Part shown: positions 8,812-15,804 of the stretch, piece after piece
Position numbering within the stretch: the stretch's first letter is position 1
How the letters are laid out: each line of letters opens with the position of its first letter
Source: CAZILN01 sp964540005
GTDB taxonomy: Bacteria; Bacteroidota; Bacteroidia; Bacteroidales; SM23-62
Direction of reading: 5' to 3'
Assembly: GCA_964540005.1 (NCBI GenBank)
Contig: CAZILN010000348.1
Span: forward strand, 1-34,581
DNA length: 34,581 nucleotides
The notes under the pieces: generated by a model
Told to the model about the DNA's origin: nothing
The model's input: only the letters and a program-made list of their open reading frames with translations
The model's database searches: none
Program-made: the position numbers and the translations under genes

Positions 8812-10135
8812 AACGTTTACAAAAGGAGGGATTCACCCGGCTGAGAATAAGCTGTCGGAAAAGGAGAATATCCGGGTCCTGGACCTGCCTCAGTCAGTCT
8901 GTGTGCCTGTCTCTCAGCACATCGGGGCTCCTGCAAAACCTGCGGTTCAGAGAGGGGATGAGGTGCTGGTCGGACAGGTTCTTGCCATAAATGAAGGATT
9001 TGTCTCCACCAATATCCATTCCCCTGTATCAGGTAAAGTCGGCAAAATTGATAAATGTTACGATATCAGCGGTTATAAACGCATGGCTATACAGATTGAT
9101 GTGGAGGGTGATCAGTGGATTGACAGCATTGACCGTACAGAGACACTGGTAACAGAATGCGAGCTCAGTCCAGGTGAAATAATACAGAAAGTACATGAAC
9201 ACGGGATTGTGGGACTGGGAGGAGCTACATTCCCATCCCATGTAAAACTCAGCCTTCCCCGCGGAAAAAAGGCCAGATATCTGTTGATTAACGGAGCCGA
9301 GTGTGAACCATACCTGACCTCGGATCACGTGCTGATGATGGAAAAGGAAATGGAGATACTGACAGGAGCAGGTATAATGATGAAAGCCCTGGAAGCAGAT
9401 CAGGTCATAATTGGTATAGAAAAAAATAAACCGGATGCCATTAAGAATCTGACAGAATTAAGCACAAATTTCAGTAACATCAGGGTACAGCCTCTTAAAG
9501 TGAAATACCCGCAGGGAGGCGAAAAAATGCTTATAAAAGCTGTCCTTAACCGTGAAGTACCGTCAGGTGGATTACCCATTGATGTTGGTGTGGTCGTGTT
9601 TAACGTAGGAACTATGTTCGCTGTATATGAAGCCGTTCAAAAAAATAAACCTCTCTTTGAAAGGATAGTCACAGTTACCGGGAAATCATTAGCCAGACCA
9701 TCCAATTACCGGGTACGTATTGGCACCCCTATAGCTAATCTTATTGAAGCCGCTGGCGGATTGCCTGATGATACGGGAAAGGTAGTAGCAGGCGGACCCA
9801 TGATGGGGAAGGCGCTGGATAAGCTTGATGTTCCGGTTACGAAAGGCACTTCAGGCATAGTGGTCATACCGGAAAAGGAAGCCGGGAGGAAAGAAATCCG
9901 GAATTGCATCCGGTGCTCTAAATGTATAGGCGTTTGTCCCATGGGAATTGAGTCCTACCTGCTCATGGCCTTGACTGAAAAAGAGATGATTGACAGGCTT
10001 GAGGATGAGAGGATATTCGATTGTATGGAATGCGGATCCTGCAGTTATATTTGTCCGGCCAACAGGCCCTTGCTGGATTATATCCGCCTGGGAAAATCAA
10101 AGGTCAACCTGCTGAAACGCAAAAAGAAAAAATAA
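8804..10135 (+). CDS. rnfC: Electron transport complex subunit RnfC (NADH-interacting subunit)
   Basis: 443 residues from a GTG start that overlaps the end of rnfB. This start gives the usual RnfC beginning (YKTFTKGGIHP). A barrel-sandwich part comes first, then the flavin/NADH-binding domain with GLGGATFPSHVKL and the NGAECEPYLT segment, and an SLBB-type region. Two 4Fe-4S motifs follow near residue 368 (CIRCSKCIGVCP) and residue 407 (CMECGSCSYICP). RnfC is the peripheral subunit where NAD+ is reduced or NADH oxidised. The protein lacks the long Ala/Lys-rich C-terminal tail of enterobacterial RnfC, as is usual outside that group. Confidence 0.95.
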   Translation: MYKTFTKGGIHPAENKLSEKENIRVLDLPQSVCVPVSQHIGAPAKPAVQRGDEVLVGQVLAINEGFVSTNIHSPVSGKVGKIDKCYDISGYKRMAIQIDVEGDQWIDSIDRTETLVTECELSPGEIIQKVHEHGIVGLGGATFPSHVKLSLPRGKKARYLLINGAECEPYLTSDHVLMMEKEMEILTGAGIMMKALEADQVIIGIEKNKPDAIKNLTELSTNFSNIRVQPLKVKYPQGGEKMLIKAVLNREVPSGGLPIDVGVVVFNVGTMFAVYEAVQKNKPLFERIVTVTGKSLARPSNYRVRIGTPIANLIEAAGGLPDDTGKVVAGGPMMGKALDKLDVPVTKGTSGIVVIPEKEAGRKEIRNCIRCSKCIGVCPMGIESYLLMALTEKEMIDRLEDERIFDCMECGSCSYICPANRPLLDYIRLGKSKVNLLKRKKKK

Positions 10136-10151
10136 AACTCAAGAGACAGAA

Positions 10152-11144
10152 ATGCAGCTATTTAAAGTATCACCATCCCCGCACGACTATTCCGGTGAGT
10201 CCACCAGCAAGCTGATGTATGGAGTGATACTTGCCCTCTTACCGGCATTTCTTGTTTCTATATGGTTCTTTGGCATCGGGGTAATCATCATTACTTGTGT
10301 CGCAATAATCTCCTGCATAAGTTTTGAGTACCTCATACAGAAGTACCTGCTCAGGCAAAAAACGACCATTAGTGATGGATCTGCAATGGTCACAGGAATA
10401 CTACTTGCCTTCTGCCTTCCGGCCAACATCCCGGTCTGGATGGTTATACTGGGAAGTCTCGTGGCCATCGGGATTGGGAAGATGTCTTTTGGCGGCCTGG
10501 GAAACAACCCCTTCAATCCGGCCCTGGTCGGCAGGGTTTTCCTCTTTATTTCCTTCCCTGTAAAACTAACATCATGGCCCCTGTCCGGACAGGCATGGAT
10601 GACTTATATGGATGGCACAACCGGGGCCACCCCCCTTGCAGTTATGAAAGAAGGGCTGAAAAATAAGGAAGCCGTCAGCAGTATCATGACTGAACTGCCG
10701 GGATATGCTGATATGATGCTGGGAAAGACAGGAGGGTCACTGGGAGAAATAGCAGCCATTGCGCTACTGGCAGGATTCATATTCCTGCTTGCCAGGAAAA
10801 TAATTACATGGCATATACCGGTTACCATTATCCTTACTGTAACAATTTTCACCGGGATCCTCTGGCTGGCAGATCCTTCTTCAAACGCGGACCCCGTGTT
10901 TCACCTTTTAACGGGCGGACTGATGCTTGGAGCTGTATTTATGGCTACTGACTACGTCACATCACCCATGAATCCGAAAGGAATGATCATATACGGAGCA
11001 GGCATTGGAATTATAACGGTAGTGATCAGGATCTTTGGTGCGTACCCTGAAGGGGTACAATTTGCCATCCTGATCATGAATGCTTTTGTGCCCCTCATTA
11101 ATAAATTTGTTAAACCTGCCAGATTTGGAGAGATACACGACTGA
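10152..11144 (+). CDS. rnfD: Electron transport complex subunit RnfD
   Basis: 330 residues with about nine membrane helices. The covalent FMN attachment motif is seen as TTGATPLAVM, with Thr160 the expected flavin-bearing residue. The GGLGNNPFNPALVGR segment is conserved in RnfD and NqrB. RnfD is an integral membrane flavoprotein on the electron and ion path of the complex. Its stop overlaps the rnfG start by one base (TGATG), which suggests translational coupling. Confidence 0.95.
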   Translation: MQLFKVSPSPHDYSGESTSKLMYGVILALLPAFLVSIWFFGIGVIIITCVAIISCISFEYLIQKYLLRQKTTISDGSAMVTGILLAFCLPANIPVWMVILGSLVAIGIGKMSFGGLGNNPFNPALVGRVFLFISFPVKLTSWPLSGQAWMTYMDGTTGATPLAVMKEGLKNKEAVSSIMTELPGYADMMLGKTGGSLGEIAAIALLAGFIFLLARKIITWHIPVTIILTVTIFTGILWLADPSSNADPVFHLLTGGLMLGAVFMATDYVTSPMNPKGMIIYGAGIGIITVVIRIFGAYPEGVQFAILIMNAFVPLINKFVKPARFGEIHD

Positions 11145-11776
11145 TGGATAAGAAAGAATCAAGTTTTATAAATATGGTGGTGACCCTCTTCCTGGTCACG
11201 CTAATAGCATCGACAGCCCTGGCCTTCGTGTATGAGATAACAAAGGGGCCCATCAGCGAAGCCAAAGCACTTAAAAAAACAAATGCCATAAGGGCGGTTG
11301 TGCCGGATTTCACCAATCTGCCCGGAGAGGAACTGATGAAGATTGAAACTGAAGGAGACAGCCTGTATTTCTATGTGGCCAGGCAAAATGATGAAATAAC
11401 AGGGATTGCTGTGGAAACTTTTACCAACCGGGGATTTTCAGGAAAATTCAGGATCATGGTTGGTTTTACAACAGACGGCAGCATCTATGATATCATGGTG
11501 CTTGAGCATAAGGAAACACCCGGACTTGGTGACAAAATAGAGAAGAAAAAATCCCTTAATAAAACAACCGGGCTTTCCTGGAGCAGCCAGTTCAAGGGCA
11601 AACATCCGGAAGAATTTACCCTGGCAGTAAAACAGGACGGAGGAGAGGTGGATGCTATTACTGCTTCGACCATCACCTCAAGGGCTTTCTGTGATGCGAT
11701 CCAAAGGGCCTATGATGGATTTATGAAGATCAGGCCTGAGCTGATCCCTGACGATAAAGTAAAAACAGAATTATAA
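11144..11776 (+). CDS. rnfG: Electron transport complex subunit RnfG
   Basis: 210 residues: one N-terminal membrane anchor (about 10-32) and an external FMN-binding domain with the ETPGLGDKIE segment. The flavin attachment motif, usually SGAT followed by Ser or Thr, is TASTITS at residues 173-179, so Thr176 is the expected FMN-bearing residue. The usual Gly-Ala before it is Ala-Ser here, a mild variation. RnfG carries electrons on the outer face of the membrane in partnership with RnfD. It starts inside the rnfD stop and ends 4 bases before rnfE. Confidence 0.94.
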   Translation: MDKKESSFINMVVTLFLVTLIASTALAFVYEITKGPISEAKALKKTNAIRAVVPDFTNLPGEELMKIETEGDSLYFYVARQNDEITGIAVETFTNRGFSGKFRIMVGFTTDGSIYDIMVLEHKETPGLGDKIEKKKSLNKTTGLSWSSQFKGKHPEEFTLAVKQDGGEVDAITASTITSRAFCDAIQRAYDGFMKIRPELIPDDKVKTEL

Positions 11777-11780
11777 CATT

Positions 11781-12362
11781 ATGAACCAGTGGAAGAATTT
11801 TAGTAAGGGCTTTTTCAGGGAAAATGCAGTTTTTGTTCTCTTCCTGGGACTCTGCCCTACCCTGGGGGTAACCACCACGGCTGTTAACGGCCTGGGAATG
11901 GGACTGGCGACCACATTTGTTCTGCTGATGTCCAATATTGCGGTTTCAATCATTAAGAGCGTGATCCCGGATAAGGTCCATATCCCTTCATATATCGTAA
12001 TAATAGCCTCATTTGTCACCATAGTTGAACTGGTTATGCAGGCTTATGTGCCGGATCTTTTCGAGGCCCTGGGACTGTTCATCCCGCTGATCGTTGTTAA
12101 CTGCGTGGTACTTGGAAGGGCTGAAGCCTTTGCCTCCAAGCAGAACATTCTCACTTCGGCTCTTGATGGACTGGGAATGGGACTGGGGTTCTCAATGGCC
12201 CTGACAATGCTGGGAGCTGTCAGGGAAATACTTGGCAGCGGATCCATCTTCGGACTGAAATTTATCCAGGGCGACGGAATGCTCGTGTTTGTCCTGGCCC
12301 CGGGAGCTTTCCTGGCACTGGGTTACCTGATAGTACTTATTAACAAACTGAACAAAACCTGA
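11781..12362 (+). CDS. rnfE: Electron transport complex subunit RnfE
   Basis: 193 residues with six membrane helices. The LGLCPTLGVTT segment near the N-terminus and the NCVVLGRAEAFA segment are diagnostic of RnfE/NqrD, one of two homologous inverted membrane subunits that hold the intramembrane iron-sulfur site (a Cys in each). Its stop overlaps the rnfA start by one base (TGATGG). The charged residues and Cys-Pro expected for the ion-translocating core are present. Confidence 0.95.
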   Translation: MNQWKNFSKGFFRENAVFVLFLGLCPTLGVTTTAVNGLGMGLATTFVLLMSNIAVSIIKSVIPDKVHIPSYIVIIASFVTIVELVMQAYVPDLFEALGLFIPLIVVNCVVLGRAEAFASKQNILTSALDGLGMGLGFSMALTMLGAVREILGSGSIFGLKFIQGDGMLVFVLAPGAFLALGYLIVLINKLNKT

Positions 12363-12934
12363 TGGAATATATCATCATTATTATTTCTGCGGTATTTGTC
12401 AACAATATTGTACTGGCCAAATTTCTTGGCATCTGCCCCTTCATCGGTGTTTCCAATAAGGTTGATACTGCTGTTGGCATGACCGGGGCGGTAACATTTG
12501 TCATGGTTATTGCCACCATAGTCACCTATATTCTGCAACAATATGTACTGGAGGTGTTTCACATCACCTTTATGCGTACCATAACATTCATTCTTGTTAT
12601 TGCTGCCCTGGTCCAGCTTGTCGAGATCATCCTCAAAAAACTCAGTCCTCCCCTGTACAAAGCCCTGGGCATATTCCTCCCCCTGATCACTACCAATTGC
12701 GCAGTACTCGGTGTGGCTGTACTTGCTGTTCAGAATGACTTTAACCTGATGGAAAGTGTAGTCTTTGCCATTGCCAACGCCGTTGGATTCGGACTTGCCC
12801 TCATAATATTTTCAGGGATAAGGGAGCAGCTGGACCTTGTGAATATTCCTAAAGGGATGCAAGGGGTGCCCATAGCATTTATTGTGGCCGGATTACTGGC
12901 CCTTGCATTTATGGGATTTACCGGAATAGTATAA
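12362..12934 (+). CDS. rnfA: Electron transport complex subunit RnfA
   Basis: 190 residues with six membrane helices. KFLGICPFIGVSN and TTNCAVLGVAV are the RnfA/NqrE hallmarks and mirror the corresponding RnfE motifs in inverted topology. It closes the operon rseC-rnfBCDGEA. With it, all six standard Rnf subunits are present and intact, so the complex should be functional as a ferredoxin:NAD+ oxidoreductase coupled to Na+ or H+ transport. Which ion is moved cannot be read from the sequence. Confidence 0.95.
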   Translation: MEYIIIIISAVFVNNIVLAKFLGICPFIGVSNKVDTAVGMTGAVTFVMVIATIVTYILQQYVLEVFHITFMRTITFILVIAALVQLVEIILKKLSPPLYKALGIFLPLITTNCAVLGVAVLAVQNDFNLMESVVFAIANAVGFGLALIIFSGIREQLDLVNIPKGMQGVPIAFIVAGLLALAFMGFTGIV

Positions 12935-12950
12935 ATACCGGTGTAAAGTC

Positions 12951-12967
12951 CTCCTGGGTCTCAGGAG
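12951..12967. terminator. Possible bidirectional terminator between rnfA and the glucokinase gene
   Basis: CTCCTG and CAGGAG form a 6-bp stem with a 5-base loop in the 34-base gap between two convergent genes. There is no strong T-tract on either side, so termination efficiency is uncertain. Confidence 0.35.
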
Positions 12968-12968
12968 C

Positions 12969-13751
12969 TTATTTACCTTTATTAATTTTCTTATTCAGCT
13001 TATAAGTATACTTTGCAGCCAGTGCTGCACCAACAATTCCTGCATTATTCAATAATTCTGCAGCAACCACAGGAGCCTTGACATCAAGAAACTCAAGAAA
13101 TTTATCACCCTTCTTGCTGGCTCCGCCGCCAAGTATGATGAAGTCAGGCCAGGTAAGGAATTCCATGAACTTCAGGTATTCATTAAAACGCCCGGCCCAT
13201 TCTTCCCATGACAGGTCATTGTTCTTACGAGCAGCATCGGATGAATATGTCTCACCATCAATATCCATCCCCTTTAAATATATATGCCCCATTTCTATGT
13301 TAGGTACCAGCCTGCCGTTTGTAAATAATACAGTGCCTATCCCTGTACCTATAGTACATAAAAGCACTGTCCCGGTCTTGTCCTTTCCTGCGCCAAATTT
13401 CATCTCTGCAAGTCCGGCAGCATCTGCATCATTGACGACTGTTACCGGCAATTTGGTCTTCTTCGAAAACAATTTATTGGCATTGGTATCCAGCCATGAT
13501 TTATCAATATTTGCAGCGGTGACCACGACGCCGCTTTGAAGTGCGGCCGGGAAACCGCAACCAACCGGGCCTTCCCACTTAAAATGCTCAACAATCTGAA
13601 GAATAACTTCAGCGATATTTCCGGGAGTGGATGGATCAGGAGTAGGGATTCTGTGCCGTTGATCCAGCATCAATCCATCCTTAGTATTTACCGGGGCACC
13701 CTTGATTCCGGAACCTCCGATGTCAATGCCCAGTACCTTTTTATAATTCAT
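12969..13751 (-). CDS. ppgK: Polyphosphate glucokinase-type ROK family kinase
   Basis: 260 residues from the ATG at 13751. The frame continues upstream but runs into the hairpin cluster, and this start puts the phosphate-binding motif at the N-terminus as in the family (GIDIGGSGIKG, residues 8-18). TPDPSTP at 37-43 is typical of strictly polyphosphate-using glucokinases. VVNDADAAG holds the catalytic Asp108. A second glycine-rich loop (TIGTGIGTVLF) and FIILGGGASKKG complete the actin-like ATPase fold. The enzyme phosphorylates glucose to glucose-6-phosphate using inorganic polyphosphate, in some homologs also ATP. Glucose released by trehalose breakdown, encoded 10 kb away, is a possible substrate source, which is my inference. 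No ROK zinc motif is seen, as expected for PPGK. Confidence 0.87.
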   Translation of the reverse strand: MNYKKVLGIDIGGSGIKGAPVNTKDGLMLDQRHRIPTPDPSTPGNIAEVILQIVEHFKWEGPVGCGFPAALQSGVVVTAANIDKSWLDTNANKLFSKKTKLPVTVVNDADAAGLAEMKFGAGKDKTGTVLLCTIGTGIGTVLFTNGRLVPNIEMGHIYLKGMDIDGETYSSDAARKNNDLSWEEWAGRFNEYLKFMEFLTWPDFIILGGGASKKGDKFLEFLDVKAPVVAAELLNNAGIVGAALAAKYTYKLNKKINKGK

Positions 13752-13813
13752 ATTCTTTTTTTTTTGTGATTTATTACGATTGATCAGCCGTACAATTATA
13801 TTGCGCTCGCTAA

Positions 13814-13876
13814 CCTGCAGCAAGCTACGGGGAACCGAGCTTGCGAGCTCGGCGCAGTCAATACGCTCGCAGTATT
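13814..13876. repeat. REP-like cluster of three hairpins
   Basis: Three stem-loops lie in tandem between two divergent genes. The first is imperfect (13814-13831: CCTGCAGC, AA, GCTACGGG). The second is a perfect 7-bp stem (CCGAGCT 13835-13841, loop TGCG, AGCTCGG 13846-13852). The third is a 5-bp stem (AATAC 13860-13864, 7-base loop, GTATT 13872-13876). The motif GCTCGC recurs at 13805, in the loop of the third and, in reverse, in the second. The first resembles REP sequences common in Bacteroidota that RAYT transposases recognise. No transposase gene is nearby. Confidence 0.5.
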
Positions 13877-13984
13877 CATACCAGCATATAAAAATAATTA
13901 TTATCCGCTTCGAACAAGGAATCTTCATATTTTTTTTCTTATATATTTTAAGTAAATTGTTCAGGGTAATAAAAAACCACTATA

Positions 13985-15274
13985 ATGCATCAATATATCC
14001 ATCAGCTTCTGGAGAGGGATCAACGTGCTGTAATTCCCGGTCTCGGAGCCATAATTAAACGAGATTCTGACATTGTTTTTAATAAACTGATCAGTTTTAA
14101 TGATGGCCTGCTGCTTGAAATCATCTCAGAAAACGAGAAACTGGATTTCGCCGGTGCCAGTAAAAAACTGGAGGATTTTGTGGCCGGATTGAAAAAAGAG
14201 ATAGAAGAAAATGGGTTAGTGCTTATTGAGCAGATTGGAAAACTCGAAAAAGATGATTCAGGTAATATAAAAATTTCACAGGAAGTAAGCGCATCTGATG
14301 AAGATCTTCCCGCAGAGCCCGAACCTGAGCCTGAACCCGAGCCGGAACCAGAACCTGAACCGGAACCGGAGCCTGAACCCGAACATGAACCCGAGCCTGA
14401 AACGGAGCCTGAGCCTGAACCGGAGCCTGCAGATGAAAAAAAAGAAGAAAAGTCCAAGGCAGATGAACAAAAGGGGATAGAACAGGATTTTACACTGGAT
14501 GAGAACGAGGCTATTGAAAAAGAAGACTCCCTTATCACTTCTGCCGGAGGTGAATCACTTACCGGTACATCTGAACCGCTGGATGACTCATTTGTCATTG
14601 ATCCTTCAGCCGCAGATATTCCCGAAGAAGTTGCAGCCGAACCAGCTGATGCACACCAGGCCGGGGAAGAGGCTGATGCTTCAGCAGTGACTCCGCCAGA
14701 ACCTGAACCAGAGCCGGAGCCTGTCATTCCTCCTCCCCGCGAAGTAAAGCCGGTACCGGTAACCAGGAAGGAGTTATCCACAACAGGTCAGGCAGGTATT
14801 GCAGCAGGGTGCATACTGATAATTGCCGTTGTGCTGCTGATCCTGATCAGGCCCTCTTTCATAGACCGCCTTCTGGGAACGGATACAGCACCTGCCGCTG
14901 ATGTAACGACTGTACTGCATGCCGATAGTGAGCAGGAAAATCAGGCTACTGAAACTGAAGCTGATCAAACCTCTGCGGCAGAGATCCCCGCAACTGTTGT
15001 GGAGGAAACTGATATTGCTGAGCCGGACATTCAGACCAGAAATGGCTCAGATTACTTTGTGGTGGCCGGATGTTTTCAATACCTGGAAAATGCTGAAAAA
15101 TACGCCAGCTACCTGGGTGAACAGGGTTATAATGCCCGTATTATCGGAAAGCATAATAATCTATATGCCGTTTCCTTTGAAAGCTTTACCAGCAAGAAGG
15201 AAGCACTGGCATACATGGAGAAAATAAGGCAGGAATCCCAACCCAGGGCATGGGTCCTGCATTACCGGGAATAA
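13985..15274 (+). CDS. Membrane protein with CCDC81-type HU domain, Glu-Pro repeat and C-terminal SPOR domain
   Basis: 429 residues. Residues 1-95 (MHQYIHQLLERDQRAVIPGL and onward) match the prokaryotic CCDC81-type HU domain, a distant relative of DNA-binding HU found in Bacteroidota. A linker with 19 Glu-Pro type dipeptides starts at residue 111, and a shorter Pro-Glu run lies near residue 240. One membrane helix follows (about 265-285, GCILIIAVVLLILI). The last 80 residues (YFVVAGCFQYLENAEKYASYL) form a SPOR domain, which binds denuded glycan strands of septal peptidoglycan. The likely topology is HU part in the cytoplasm and SPOR in the periplasm, linking the chromosome or cytoplasmic partners to the division site. 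This role is inferred. It is followed by a response-regulator gene after 56 bases. Confidence 0.88.
   Translation: MHQYIHQLLERDQRAVIPGLGAIIKRDSDIVFNKLISFNDGLLLEIISENEKLDFAGASKKLEDFVAGLKKEIEENGLVLIEQIGKLEKDDSGNIKISQEVSASDEDLPAEPEPEPEPEPEPEPEPEPEPEPEHEPEPETEPEPEPEPADEKKEEKSKADEQKGIEQDFTLDENEAIEKEDSLITSAGGESLTGTSEPLDDSFVIDPSAADIPEEVAAEPADAHQAGEEADASAVTPPEPEPEPEPVIPPPREVKPVPVTRKELSTTGQAGIAAGCILIIAVVLLILIRPSFIDRLLGTDTAPAADVTTVLHADSEQENQATETEADQTSAAEIPATVVEETDIAEPDIQTRNGSDYFVVAGCFQYLENAEKYASYLGEQGYNARIIGKHNNLYAVSFESFTSKKEALAYMEKIRQESQPRAWVLHYRE
14315..14428 (+). repeat. Glu-Pro coding repeat (19 hexamer units)
   Basis: The hexamer GA(A/G)CC(T/C/G/A) is repeated 19 times in frame in the HU/SPOR protein gene, with two units altered (to His and Thr). 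It encodes an extended, stiff, acidic linker. Synonymous codons vary between units, which argues for selection on the protein rather than very recent slippage. Confidence 0.85.
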
Positions 15275-15330
15275 TTTTTTATACATTTACAAGCGCATCA
15301 AGCGTACACACAATAATTGTTACTTCTCCA

Positions 15331-15804
15331 ATGGTAATCGAGTCGATTAAACGCTATAACTGGCAGGATAAGACAGTATTGATAGTCGAAGAAGATCATT
15401 CAAGTTTAATTTTTCTTAAGGAAATACTTGGATTTACCGGAATAGGAATACTTGATACCCGTTCAGGAGAGGACGCAGTATTCCTTGTAAAAAAACACAG
15501 GAATATTGATATAGTACTTATGGATACCGGCCTGTCAAGGGATGACCCATATGATATAATAAGGCGGATAAAATCACAGAGGAAAGACCTTCCTGTCATA
15601 GCACAAACTACCCATACCCAGCCGGAAGACCGAGAAAGATCTTATCTGGGCGGCTGTGATGCCTTTGTGGCCAAACCAATAGATACTTTTGAACTTCTCT
15701 GGAAGATGGACCTCTTCCTTGGTGATGATCATCCGGAGATCAACCAGCCCCACGGGAATGAATACTCACAGCGGAAATCCGGTGTTAACAAACGCAATTC
15801 CTGA
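15331..15804 (+). CDS. Single-domain response regulator (receiver), atypical acidic pocket
   Basis: 157 residues from the ATG at 15331. The frame extends upstream into the end of the previous gene, but this start gives a standard receiver N-terminus. Residues of about 15-130 form a CheY-like domain: VLIVEEDHSSL, phosphoacceptor Asp65 (VLMDTGL), switch Thr93 (PVIAQTT) and conserved Lys115 (VAKPID). Two things are odd. The usual Glu/Asp-Asp pair is Glu-Glu, and the loop after Asp65, normally LPxMDG, reads LSRDDP, with no Pro and Gly at their usual places. No output domain follows, only a polar tail of about 25 residues. It could be phosphorylated by a distant kinase or be a pseudo-receiver. It lies 56 bases after the HU/SPOR gene and ends exactly where the convergent acylase gene ends. 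Confidence 0.85.
   Translation: MVIESIKRYNWQDKTVLIVEEDHSSLIFLKEILGFTGIGILDTRSGEDAVFLVKKHRNIDIVLMDTGLSRDDPYDIIRRIKSQRKDLPVIAQTTHTQPEDRERSYLGGCDAFVAKPIDTFELLWKMDLFLGDDHPEINQPHGNEYSQRKSGVNKRNS

Noticed and set aside
14020..14781. Long minus-strand reading frame rich in Ser-Gly repeats
   Set aside because: It is the reverse reading of the Glu-Pro repeat of the HU/SPOR gene, which is clearly the real gene by its HU, membrane and SPOR parts.
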